64,000 nt of DNA from Schlegelella_A sp965246805. GTDB taxonomy: Bacteria; Pseudomonadota; Gammaproteobacteria; Burkholderiales; Burkholderiaceae_C. Made by a program: the position numbers and the translations under genes. The notes below the pieces were generated by a model that ran no database searches, was not told the origin of the DNA, and saw nothing but the letters and a program-made list of their open reading frames with translations. Positions 57,238-64,000 of this stretch are shown here, piece by piece (within the stretch, counting starts at the first letter, position 1; every line of letters starts with the position of its first letter). The stretch spans positions 124,001-188,000 of the forward strand of contig CBDFFO010000009.1 in the NCBI GenBank assembly GCA_965246805.1, in the 5' to 3' direction.

Positions 57238-59826
57238 ATGCGAATCGACAAACTCACCACCACGTTCCAGGAAGCCCTCGCCGACGCTCAGAGCCTGGCC
57301 GTCACCAGCGACAACCCGTACGTCGAACCGGTGCACGTGCTCTCGGCCATGTTGGCGCAGGCCGACGGCCCGAAGGCCTTGCTCGCGCGCGCCGGCGTCA
57401 ACACGCAGCGGTTGCAGAACCTGCTCGAGGCCGAGCTCGCCAAGCTGAGCCAGGTGCAGGGCGGCGAAGCGGTGCAACCGAGCCGCGACCTCGCGACGCT
57501 GATGCAGTCGACCGAGAAGGAAGCATCGCAGCGCGGCGACCCCTTCATCGCGAGCGAGATGTTCCTGCTGGCGGCGGCCGATGCGAAGTCGGCGATCGGC
57601 AAGATTGCCAGGGAGAGCGGCATGACACGCAAGTCGCTCGAGACCGCGATCGCTGCGGTGCGCGGCGGTCAGAAGGTCGACAGCGCCGATGCCGAAGGCC
57701 AGCGCGAGGCGTTGAAGAAGTACACGCTGGATCTGACCGAGCGTGCAAGGCTCGGCAAGCTCGACCCGGTGATCGGGCGCGACGACGAGATCCGCCGCGC
57801 GATCCAGGTGCTGCAGCGCCGCACCAAGAACAACCCGGTGTTGATCGGCGAGCCGGGCGTCGGCAAAACCGCGATCGTCGAGGGTCTTGCGCAACGCATC
57901 GTCGCCGGAGAGGTGCCCGACACCTTGAAGAACAAGCGCGTGCTTGTGCTCGACATGGCCCTGCTGCTCGCCGGCGCGAAGTTTCGCGGCGAGTTCGAGG
58001 AGCGCCTGAAGTCGGTTCTGAAGGAAGTGGCGCAAGACGAGGGCCAGACGATCGTCTTCATCGACGAGATCCACACGATGGTCGGCGCGGGCAAGGCCGA
58101 GGGCGCGATCGACGCCGGCAATATGCTCAAACCCGCGCTCGCGCGCGGCGAACTGCATTGCATCGGGGCGACGACGCTCGACGAGTACCGCAAGTACATC
58201 GAGAAAGACGCGGCGCTCGAGCGGCGGTTCCAGAAGATCCTCGTCGGCGAGCCCTCTGTCGAGGCGACCATCGCGATCCTGCGTGGCCTGCAGGAAAAAT
58301 ACGAGGCGCACCATGGCGTCGAGATCACCGACCCGGCGATCGTCGCCGCGGCCGAACTGAGCCACCGCTACATCACCGACCGTTTCCTGCCCGACAAGGC
58401 AATCGACCTGATCGACGAAGCCGCGGCCAAGGTGAAGATCGAGATCGATTCGAAGCCGGAAGCGCTCGACAAGCTCGATCGCCGGCTGATCCAGTTGCAG
58501 ATCGAACGCGCCGCCGTCACCAAGGAGAAAGACGACGCATCCAAGCGTCGTCGCGACCTGATCGAGGACGAGATCGTGCGCCTGCAACGCGAGATTGCCG
58601 ATCTCGACGAGGTCTGGAAACGCGAGAAGGCGGCCGCGCAAGGGTCGGCGCAGATGCTCGAGGAGATCGACCGCACGCGCTTTCACATCGAGGAGCTGAC
58701 ACGCAAGGGCGACTATGACAAGGTCGCCAAGCTGCGCTACGAGACGCTCCCTGAACTCGAGCGGAAGTTGAAGGAGGCGCAGGCGACCGAACAGACGAAG
58801 GGTGGCGCGCACCGGCCGCAACTGCTGCGCACGACCGTCGGTGCCGAAGAGATTGCCGAAGTGGTGGCGCGCGCGACCGGCATCCCGGTATCGAAGCTGA
58901 TGCAGGGCGAGCGCGACAAGCTGCTGCAGATGGAGGCCAAGCTGCACGAACGCGTGATCGGGCAGGACGAAGCGATCACGGCGGTATCGAACGCGATCCG
59001 TCGCTCGCGATCGGGCCTCGCCGACCCGAACCGGCCGACCGGCTCATTTCTTTTCCTCGGCCCGACCGGTGTCGGCAAGACCGAGCTCTGCAAGGCGCTC
59101 GCCGCGTTCCTGTTCGACAGCGTCGATCACCTGATCCGTCTCGACATGAGCGAGTTCATGGAGAAACACTCGGTGAGCCGCCTGATCGGTGCGCCGCCCG
59201 GCTACGTGGGATACGACGAAGGCGGCTATCTCACCGAAGCCGTGCGGCGGAAGCCCTACAGCGTTCTGCTGCTCGACGAGGTCGAGAAGGCGCACCCGGA
59301 CGTTTTCAACGTGCTGCTGCAGGTGCTCGACGACGGCCGTCTCACCGACGGCCAGGGGCGAACCGTCGACTTCAAGAACACCGTGATCGTGATGACCTCG
59401 AATCTCGGCTCGCAACAGATCATGCAGATGGTCGGGCAGAGCAGCGAAGCGATCCACGACGCCGTGTGGGCCGAGGTAAAAACACATTTCCGCCCCGAGT
59501 TCCTGAACCGGATCGACGAGGCGGTGGTTTTCCACGCGCTCGATTCGCGCAACATCGAGGCGATCGCAAAGATCCAATTGCAAGTGCTCGAGACGCGTCT
59601 GGAACACATGGACATGAAGCTCGACGTCTCGGCGCCGGCGATCGCCCAGCTGGCGAAGGCCGGCTTCGATCCGGTGTTCGGTGCGCGGCCCTTGAAGCGC
59701 GCGATTCAGCGCGAAATCGAGAACCCGGTCTCGAAGCTGATCCTCGAAGGACGGTTCGGCCCGAAGGACGTGATCCCGGTCGACTTCCACGACGGCGAGT
59801 TCATCTTCGAACGCGTCGTGCACTGA
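57238..59826 (+). CDS. clpB: Chaperone ClpB (Hsp100 disaggregase)
   Basis: Hexameric AAA+ disaggregase working with DnaK. N-domain up to about 145, NBD1 with Walker A GEPGVGKT at 204-211, the long coiled-coil M-domain (around 410-525), and NBD2 with Walker A GPTGVGKT at about 608-615. It ends in the usual ClpB D2 small domain. 862 residues, close to the E. coli 857. ATG 57238; heat-shock control is implied by the sigma-32-type promoter upstream. Confidence 0.98.
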   Translation: MRIDKLTTTFQEALADAQSLAVTSDNPYVEPVHVLSAMLAQADGPKALLARAGVNTQRLQNLLEAELAKLSQVQGGEAVQPSRDLATLMQSTEKEASQRGDPFIASEMFLLAAADAKSAIGKIARESGMTRKSLETAIAAVRGGQKVDSADAEGQREALKKYTLDLTERARLGKLDPVIGRDDEIRRAIQVLQRRTKNNPVLIGEPGVGKTAIVEGLAQRIVAGEVPDTLKNKRVLVLDMALLLAGAKFRGEFEERLKSVLKEVAQDEGQTIVFIDEIHTMVGAGKAEGAIDAGNMLKPALARGELHCIGATTLDEYRKYIEKDAALERRFQKILVGEPSVEATIAILRGLQEKYEAHHGVEITDPAIVAAAELSHRYITDRFLPDKAIDLIDEAAAKVKIEIDSKPEALDKLDRRLIQLQIERAAVTKEKDDASKRRRDLIEDEIVRLQREIADLDEVWKREKAAAQGSAQMLEEIDRTRFHIEELTRKGDYDKVAKLRYETLPELERKLKEAQATEQTKGGAHRPQLLRTTVGAEEIAEVVARATGIPVSKLMQGERDKLLQMEAKLHERVIGQDEAITAVSNAIRRSRSGLADPNRPTGSFLFLGPTGVGKTELCKALAAFLFDSVDHLIRLDMSEFMEKHSVSRLIGAPPGYVGYDEGGYLTEAVRRKPYSVLLLDEVEKAHPDVFNVLLQVLDDGRLTDGQGRTVDFKNTVIVMTSNLGSQQIMQMVGQSSEAIHDAVWAEVKTHFRPEFLNRIDEAVVFHALDSRNIEAIAKIQLQVLETRLEHMDMKLDVSAPAIAQLAKAGFDPVFGARPLKRAIQREIENPVSKLILEGRFGPKDVIPVDFHDGEFIFERVVH

Positions 59827-59862
59827 ATTACGGGGCGGGGGCGAGCGCTGCGCCGGCGTCGT

Positions 59863-61338
59863 TCAGTTCGGTGTCAGCTGGTCGAACAACGAATCCATGC
59901 GCAGCACCTGCAGACGCGCCAACGTGAGGTTGGAGCTCGACTTGTCGAGCACCGCATGCAGGGCCAGACCCGGATGCTTGGGCACCGCGCGCAGCAGCAG
60001 GTGATGCGAGTTGAGCGTGATGGCCGCTTCAGGCAGCAGGTGGCCGAAACCGAGCGTGCGGCTCGTCGTCGTCATCGCGGCGAGCAACTCGTTGCCGTGC
60101 GTCGCGAGGTCACTCGCGTTCGGGCTGGTGCCGACGTAGGCGATCGAGCGGCCGCTGCCGATCTCGAACACGCAGCAGCTCACCATGCCGGTCAGGTCGC
60201 CGAGCTGCTTCACGTAGCGGTCGAGCACCGCCGTGGGGACGGGCGCTTTGGGCGTCACCTCTCCACTGTTGTCGATCACCGGCATCGGTCGCATCGTCAG
60301 CACGATCGGCCGGGAAGGCGCGATCGTTCGGCCATCGGCGCCTGAAATGCCGGCGGAGATGCTGCCATCGGGCTGGGACCGGCGCGGCACGTAGGCGGTC
60401 GGCGCGAAGGGGCCGAGTTCGGGCACCTTGCGGCCATCGGCGCGGGTCTGGTCGCCCATGCGGCCCCAGGTGCCGGTGATGAAAGCCCATGCATCGGCCG
60501 GCCGGCTGACCTGCGGCGTCGTGCGCACGATGACGCCAGTGCCACGGCCGACGTCGAGCACGTGCGAGACCAGGGTGCTGGCCGACGCGAGCGGCAGGAA
60601 CAGCACATTTCGGTTCGTCCACGGGCCGGTGACGATGTCGTCGTGAATCGGTTTCAGTGCGGCCGCGATGGCGTGGCCCGGCAGCTCGCCCACCAAGACC
60701 ACGCCGAGGCGGCTGTAGCCGAGCAAGGTGCGCGCAAGCGCATGGCGCGCGGTAGTGTCGGCGTCGGCCTCGGTGCTGTAGAGGCGCAAGGCCTGCCCGT
60801 CGGCCGTCGGCAGATCGACGAACTCTAGGATCGCGAGCGCAGTGCCGAAACCTTGCCGGCGGATCACGAGCTTCTGGACCGCCCGGCCGCTGGCGGCCGC
60901 GATGCCGGCCAGCAGCTTGCGGGACGACGCGGTGGCGATGTCGTGCACCGCGATGAATTCGGGGCGCAGGTGCTCGAACTGCTGCCGCATGGCGTGCGCC
61001 GGATCGGACGACACGAAGAGCTCGTGCTCGTTGCCGCCGATATGGCGACCGATTTCATCCTTGCTGCTGGCCAGGTACTCGTGCTCGTCGTTCAGCAGCT
61101 GTGTGGCGAGGGCCGTCTGCGCACGAGTCTGCTGCCAGGCATCCGGCGAATCGGGGCCGCCGCCGCGCGAGCGCGCTGGCGCCCAGTCTTCGGATTCGCG
61201 CTTGTTCGAGATCAGCCCATGGGTCGATGCCCACTCCTCAAGCGCGCCGGGCTGTACGGTGAGCGCGCGCGTCGGTGCCCATTCGTCCCGGCTCGCATCG
61301 CCGTCGGGCGGGGTGTTCGCAAGCTCGGAGTTACTCAT
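59863..61338 (-). CDS. Unfamiliar protein: Trp repeats plus roadblock/LC7-like C-terminus
   Basis: A 491-residue soluble protein I do not recognise as a named family. Residues 14-77 form four degenerate 16-residue units with Trp at 20, 36, 52 and 68, around the pattern [DE]-x-W-[AQ]-x-[TA]-[RH]. The middle (about 90-300) is an alpha/beta part with no known motif. Residues about 371-482 look like a roadblock/LC7 domain: LGDLTGMVSCCVFEIGSG, then LHAVLDKSSSNLTLARLQ. It has no signal peptide or TM helix. It is convergent with clpB (36-base gap) and divergent from rpsF. Roadblock proteins often pair with small GTPases, but none lies nearby. Confidence 0.75.
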   Translation of the reverse strand: MSNSELANTPPDGDASRDEWAPTRALTVQPGALEEWASTHGLISNKRESEDWAPARSRGGGPDSPDAWQQTRAQTALATQLLNDEHEYLASSKDEIGRHIGGNEHELFVSSDPAHAMRQQFEHLRPEFIAVHDIATASSRKLLAGIAAASGRAVQKLVIRRQGFGTALAILEFVDLPTADGQALRLYSTEADADTTARHALARTLLGYSRLGVVLVGELPGHAIAAALKPIHDDIVTGPWTNRNVLFLPLASASTLVSHVLDVGRGTGVIVRTTPQVSRPADAWAFITGTWGRMGDQTRADGRKVPELGPFAPTAYVPRRSQPDGSISAGISGADGRTIAPSRPIVLTMRPMPVIDNSGEVTPKAPVPTAVLDRYVKQLGDLTGMVSCCVFEIGSGRSIAYVGTSPNASDLATHGNELLAAMTTTSRTLGFGHLLPEAAITLNSHHLLLRAVPKHPGLALHAVLDKSSSNLTLARLQVLRMDSLFDQLTPN

Positions 61339-61570
61339 CAGAACAAGCTTCCTCGGAAGACTGGCGAACCTCTCCCATGCAGCGGTTCGCAGGCCAAGAC
61401 GGCGATGCGACAGAGTGTAATGCGGACCCCGCCCGGCGCCGAGCCATTGGTTGATGAGTCGGTGAGGACGAATACCGGTTCACCTCCGCATGCACATCGA
61501 CACGAGCTCTGATGCTGCCGCAAGCCCGACCGCAGGCGGGCGCCGGCTCGCGTCTCGCCCGGTCACGGGC

Positions 61571-61576
61571 TATACT
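61571..61576 (+). promoter_or_regulatory. Likely -10 box for rpsF operon
   Basis: TATACT in GGGCTATACTCG, about 77 bases before the rpsF ATG, is a good -10 match. The -35 region is GC-rich without a clear TTGACA. Confidence 0.45.
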
Positions 61577-61590
61577 CGCGGGCTTACCTT

Positions 61591-61622
61591 GCTGCGCCGG
61601 GACTTGACGCTTCGGCCGCAGC
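61591..61622 (+). promoter_or_regulatory. rpsF leader hairpin, candidate S6:S18 autoregulatory site
   Basis: GCTGCG pairs with CGCAGC across 32 bases, with an inner CCG that could pair with CGG at the stem or stay exposed. It lies between the -10 box and the rpsF start. Many bacteria control rpsF by an S6:S18-binding hairpin with a conserved CCG. Only position and general shape support this here. Confidence 0.35.
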
Positions 61623-61653
61623 TTCCACTCACGGAATCCACAAGGAGACTCCA

Positions 61654-62052
61654 ATGCGTCACTACGAAATCGTGCTCTTGATCCATCCGGATCAGAGCGA
61701 ACAGGTTCCGGCCATGCTGGAGCGCTACAAGGGCGTCATCACGACCGGAGGTGGCAAGGTGCACCGGGTCGAGGACTGGGGTCGGCGCCAGATGGCCTAC
61801 TTGATCCAGAAGCTCGCGAAAGCGCACTATCTCTGCATCAATATCGAGTGCGACAACGCCGTGTTGACCGAACTCGAAACCGGATTCCGCTTCAACGACG
61901 CTGTCTTGCGCCATCTCACGGTGACGAAGGACCACGCTGAAACGACGCCTTCGGTGATGATGCGAAATGCCGACCGCCCCGACCGGGCCGATCGTCCCGA
62001 GCGCACCGAACGCGACGACACGCGCCGCGCACCTCAGGAGGCTGCAGCCTGA
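61654..62052 (+). CDS. rpsF: 30S ribosomal protein S6
   Basis: Small-subunit protein that dimerises with S18. The start MRHYEIVLLIHPDQSEQVP is diagnostic. The 132 residues include a charged C-terminal tail with Asp/Arg/Pro repeats (PDRADRPERTERD). A strong AAGGAG Shine-Dalgarno site precedes ATG 61654. Confidence 0.98.
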   Translation: MRHYEIVLLIHPDQSEQVPAMLERYKGVITTGGGKVHRVEDWGRRQMAYLIQKLAKAHYLCINIECDNAVLTELETGFRFNDAVLRHLTVTKDHAETTPSVMMRNADRPDRADRPERTERDDTRRAPQEAAA

Positions 62053-62107
62053 CGTGACCGAGCCGTCGCGTCGCCTTACCGGCATCGCGTTCTGAACCGG
62101 TTCTCGC

Positions 62108-62428
62108 ATGAACCATCTGGTCCTGAACGCACAGCTGGTCGAGCGGGCCGCGTTGCGCTACACGCCCGCCGGGATGCCGGCTCTCGATCTCGGCTTGAAG
62201 CACGAATCGGAAGTCCGCCAGGACGGCAAGGCGCGCAAGGTGTGGTTCGACATCAAGGCGCGCGGCATCGGTGAGATCGTCGATGTGCTGGCCCGCCTCG
62301 AGCTGGGCAGCCAGCACCAGTTCACCGGCTTTCTCGGCTCGCACCGCAACGGCCGCGGAATCGTTTTTCACGTGACAGGCTTGAGCAGCCCGGCTGCTGG
62401 ACCTGCCACATCCGATGTTCATGTTTGA
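62108..62428 (+). CDS. priB: Primosomal replication protein N (PriB)
   Basis: OB-fold single-strand DNA-binding protein that loads the replication restart primosome with PriA. The segments NHLVLNAQLVERAALRYTPAG and GFLGSHRNGRGIVFHV are characteristic. 106 residues. Its place between rpsF and rpsR is diagnostic of the gamma/beta group. Confidence 0.95.
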   Translation: MNHLVLNAQLVERAALRYTPAGMPALDLGLKHESEVRQDGKARKVWFDIKARGIGEIVDVLARLELGSQHQFTGFLGSHRNGRGIVFHVTGLSSPAAGPATSDVHV

Positions 62429-62466
62429 TTTGATCCGCCGAGTGCGTATCGCCATAAGGAGTTCAC

Positions 62467-62757
62467 ATGCCCCCGCCACGTGGTAAAGGTCGGTTTTCGA
62501 AGGACCGCAAACCGAAACGCAACACCCAGTCGTTGCTGTTCCGTCGCAAGCGTTTTTGCCGCTTCACCGTCACCGGTGTCAAGCAGATCGACTACAAGGA
62601 TATCGACACGCTGCGCGACTTCATCGGCGAGAACGGCAAGATCACGCCGGCCCGTCTAACCGGCACGCGCGCCTTTTTCCAGCGCCAGTTGACGACCTGC
62701 ATCAAGCGGGCGCGTTTCCTCGCGATGTTGCCGTACAGCGACCAGCACAAGAGCTGA
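62467..62757 (+). CDS. rpsR: 30S ribosomal protein S18
   Basis: Partner of S6 in the 30S platform. Core motif VKQIDYKDIDTLRDFIGENGKI and the end TGTRAFFQRQLTTCIKRARFLAML. The 96 residues carry about 20 extra basic residues at the N-terminus (PPPRGKGRFSKDRKPKRNT) compared with E. coli (75). An AAGGAG ribosome-binding site lies upstream. Confidence 0.98.
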   Translation: MPPPRGKGRFSKDRKPKRNTQSLLFRRKRFCRFTVTGVKQIDYKDIDTLRDFIGENGKITPARLTGTRAFFQRQLTTCIKRARFLAMLPYSDQHKS

Positions 62758-62770
62758 GCCAGGAGCACCC

Positions 62771-63223
62771 ATGCAAGTCATTCTGTTGGAGAAGGTCGGC
62801 AACCTCGGCAACCTCGGCGACGTCGTCAAGGTCAAGGATGGTTATGCCCGCAACTTCTTGATCCCGACCCGTGCCGCAAGGCGTGCGACCGCGGCGTCGA
62901 TCAAGGAATTCGAGACCAAGCGCGTCGAGCTCGAGAAGGCCGCGGCCGAAAGACTCGCCGCCGCACAGGCGATGGGCGAGAAGATGACCGGCCGCACCGT
63001 GCACATCACGCAGAAGGCGGGTGTCGATGGTCGGCTGTTCGGTTCCGTCACGAACGCAGACATCGCCGAAGCGCTGACCCGCATCGATTTCAAGGTCGCG
63101 AAGGCGCAGGTTCGGATGCCGACGGGGCCGTTGAAGACGGTCGGCGAGCACACCGTGTCGGTGGCGCCGCACACCGATGTCGTGGTCGACGTCAAGGTCG
63201 TTGTCCTGGGCGAGACGAACTGA
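62771..63223 (+). CDS. rplI: 50S ribosomal protein L9
   Basis: Large-subunit protein with a long connecting helix. N-terminal signature MQVILLEKVGNLGNLGDVVKVKDGYARNFL (conserved G-x-G-D-x-V-x-V-x-x-G-Y-A-R-N), the helix, and the C-terminal domain (KAGVDGRLFGSVTNADIAEAL). 150 residues. AGGAG lies just upstream of ATG 62771. Confidence 0.98.
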   Translation: MQVILLEKVGNLGNLGDVVKVKDGYARNFLIPTRAARRATAASIKEFETKRVELEKAAAERLAAAQAMGEKMTGRTVHITQKAGVDGRLFGSVTNADIAEALTRIDFKVAKAQVRMPTGPLKTVGEHTVSVAPHTDVVVDVKVVVLGETN

Positions 63224-63314
63224 CGGTTGGTGCAGGTTCGGCCCTGGGGCGCCGGCTCGATGGAAACGTGTTCCTCCGTGGGCACGTCTTGCTTTGTGCG
63301 TTTTGCGCCGGCAC

Positions 63315-63753
63315 GCCTCTGTGCGAGGCACGGCGGCCGGACTGGCCCGGCCAGGGCCAGTTACTTTCAGTTGAGGGCCCAAATGAAAGTAACCAAAGCA
63401 AAGGGCCTCAACGCCGGCCATTTGTGTGTCCCGCTACGGCTAGAACCTGTCGCCGTTATCACAGACCAACGGAACCCGAAGCGGATCACTTCCGGGACGG
63501 ACGAACCTCGCTTCGCATCGGCAACGTGCACGCTTGGAAGCCGTACGGCACCAACGTGCCTTGCCCACGCGGTCGTCCCGGCCGCGCAGCGGACCTAGAC
63601 ACCAAGCATCTGGATAACCGGTTCAGCTTCTTGCCGTAGCGGTTTGCACACATGTCTGGTGTGGAGGCCCTTTGCTTTGGTTACTTTCATTTGGGCCCTC
63701 AAATGAAAGTGACTGGCCGGCCGGGCCAGTCCGGCGCAGTGCCTCGCAGAGGC
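63315..63753. repeat. Long imperfect inverted-repeat element (about 440 bp)
   Basis: Two arms of about 150 bases in opposite orientation flank a 143-base core (63466-63608). Left arm 63315-63465, right arm 63609-63753. The shared part includes GCCGGACTGGCCCGGCC, GAGGGCCCAAATGAAAGTAA and CCAAAGCAAAGGGCC. The central piece of each arm is itself a near-palindrome around GGGCCC (ACTTTCATTTGGGCCCTCAAATGAAAGT-type, interrupted). Similar AAAGTAACCAAAGC elements are widespread in Burkholderiales intergenic DNA. No transposase is encoded. Confidence 0.85.
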
Positions 63754-63810
63754 AAAAAAACTGCGAAAGGCACGAACCCAACGCCGCAGGCGAAAATCAC
63801 AGCCCATGCA

Positions 63811-63824
63811 CTGTGCATGCACAG
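63811..63824. repeat. 14-bp perfect palindrome upstream of dnaB
   Basis: CTGTGCATGCACAG is a perfect 14-base inverted repeat, 44 bases before the dnaB start. It could be an operator for a dimeric regulator or a small hairpin. The identity of any protein binding it is unknown. Confidence 0.5.
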
Positions 63825-63868
63825 CCTTTCCCAAAGCCCGACCGCGCAGCGGCGATTAACATTCCTCT

Positions 63869-64000
63869 GTGTCTGCAGTATTCGCTTCCGGCCAGGCCCC
63901 GACGGCTCGCCCCGACGACGACGTTTCGCGCCTTCGCATCCCGCCGCACTCGGTCGAGGCCGAGCAGAGCGTGCTGGGCGGGCTGCTGCTCGACAACAGC
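63869..64000 (+). CDS. dnaB: Replicative DNA helicase DnaB (3' end outside window)
   Basis: Only the first 44 codons are present. After a short non-conserved lead (GTG at 63869) the N-terminal domain begins RIPPHSVEAEQSVLGGLLLD, the start of the DnaB helicase. It follows rplI as in many bacteria. The start is likely GTG 63869; no clear ribosome-binding site is visible. Confidence 0.93.
   Translation, partial: MSAVFASGQAPTARPDDDVSRLRIPPHSVEAEQSVLGGLLLDNS

Larger units (their letters stand above)
61339..61653. other. 315-base gene-free gap between the roadblock-like gene and rpsF
   Basis: Divergent intergenic stretch. It holds the rpsF -10 box (61571) and the leader hairpin (61591). On the other side it must hold the promoter of the minus-strand gene, which I cannot point out. 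No RNA gene or repeat is evident. Confidence 0.6.
63224..63868. other. 645-base gene-free stretch between rplI and dnaB
   Basis: The largest gene-free gap in the window. It holds the long inverted repeat at 63315-63753 and a short palindrome at 63811-63824. Short reading frames in it, including one with MKVTKAKG, are parts of the repeat and are not credible genes. No clear terminator for rplI is visible other than the repeat itself. Confidence 0.8.

Noticed and set aside
63385..63835. Short frames containing MKVTKAKG in the rplI-dnaB gap
   Set aside because: They lie in the two arms of the inverted repeat and are by-products of the repeat, not genes.

Overview
The window is a gene-dense, high-GC piece of a betaproteobacterial chromosome, most likely of the order Burkholderiales (Rubrivivax/Leptothrix/Methylibium-like lineages). 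The evidence is gene content and order: an RluB with a long Gly/Asp-rich tail, hisZ-purA directly after hflK-hflC, priB between rpsF and rpsR, moeA-moaD-moaE after hom-thrC, and intergenic repeats holding the 'ATGAAAGTAACCAAAGCAAAG' type of core. Many genes overlap by 1 to 4 bases, and GTG and TTG starts are common. I see no insertion sequence, prophage, CRISPR array or secretion island. This is mostly core chromosome.

Layout: (1) 1-17.9 kb, all plus strand: rluB (5' end outside the window), ndk, rlmN, pilW, a rodZ-type gene, ispG, hisS, a YfgM-type TPR gene, bamB, der, hfq, hflX, hflK, hflC, a DUF2065 gene, hisZ, purA and a phosphoribosyltransferase. (2) 17.9-23.2 kb: tRNA-Leu(CAG) with its terminator on the minus strand, rnr on plus, then nnr and a frameshifted dadA on minus. 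(3) 23.2-38.6 kb: the translation and envelope supercluster rpsB, tsf, pyrH, frr, uppS, cdsA, dxr, rseP, bamA, skp, lpxD, fabZ, lpxA, lpxB, rnhB and a SpoU-type RNA methyltransferase. (4) 38.6-50.7 kb: ppsR and ppsA divergent, then a GNAT enzyme, moaA, an NlpC/P60 hydrolase, prpE, queD-queE, a PIN-PhoH ATPase, a Bcp peroxiredoxin and a Mth938-type protein. (5) 50.7-59.8 kb: alaA-like aminotransferase, hom, thrC, moeA, moaD, moaE, fluC, then clpB behind a heat-shock-type promoter. (6) 59.8-64 kb: an unfamiliar 491-residue protein with a roadblock-like C-terminus, the rpsF-priB-rpsR-rplI cluster, a 645-base gene-free stretch built around a long inverted repeat, and the first 44 codons of dnaB.

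The genes cover linked house-keeping jobs. IspG and Dxr (isoprenoid precursors) and UppS (undecaprenyl carrier) supply cell-wall synthesis. CdsA, LpxD, FabZ, LpxA and LpxB make phospholipid and lipid A. BamA, BamB, Skp and RseP build and guard the outer membrane. HflK/HflC, ClpB and Hfq act in quality control and RNA regulation. MoaA, MoeA, MoaD and MoaE make molybdenum cofactor from two separate loci.

No obvious new multi-gene system is present. The best candidates for something undescribed are the minus-strand protein at 59863-61338, which has four exactly 16-residue-spaced Trp repeats in front of a roadblock-like domain, and the ~440-bp inverted-repeat element at 63315-63753. Also worth a look are the single-base frameshift in dadA, a QueD that lacks the usual catalytic Cys, an RNase R without its N-terminal helix-turn-helix region, and a hairpin in the rpsF leader.
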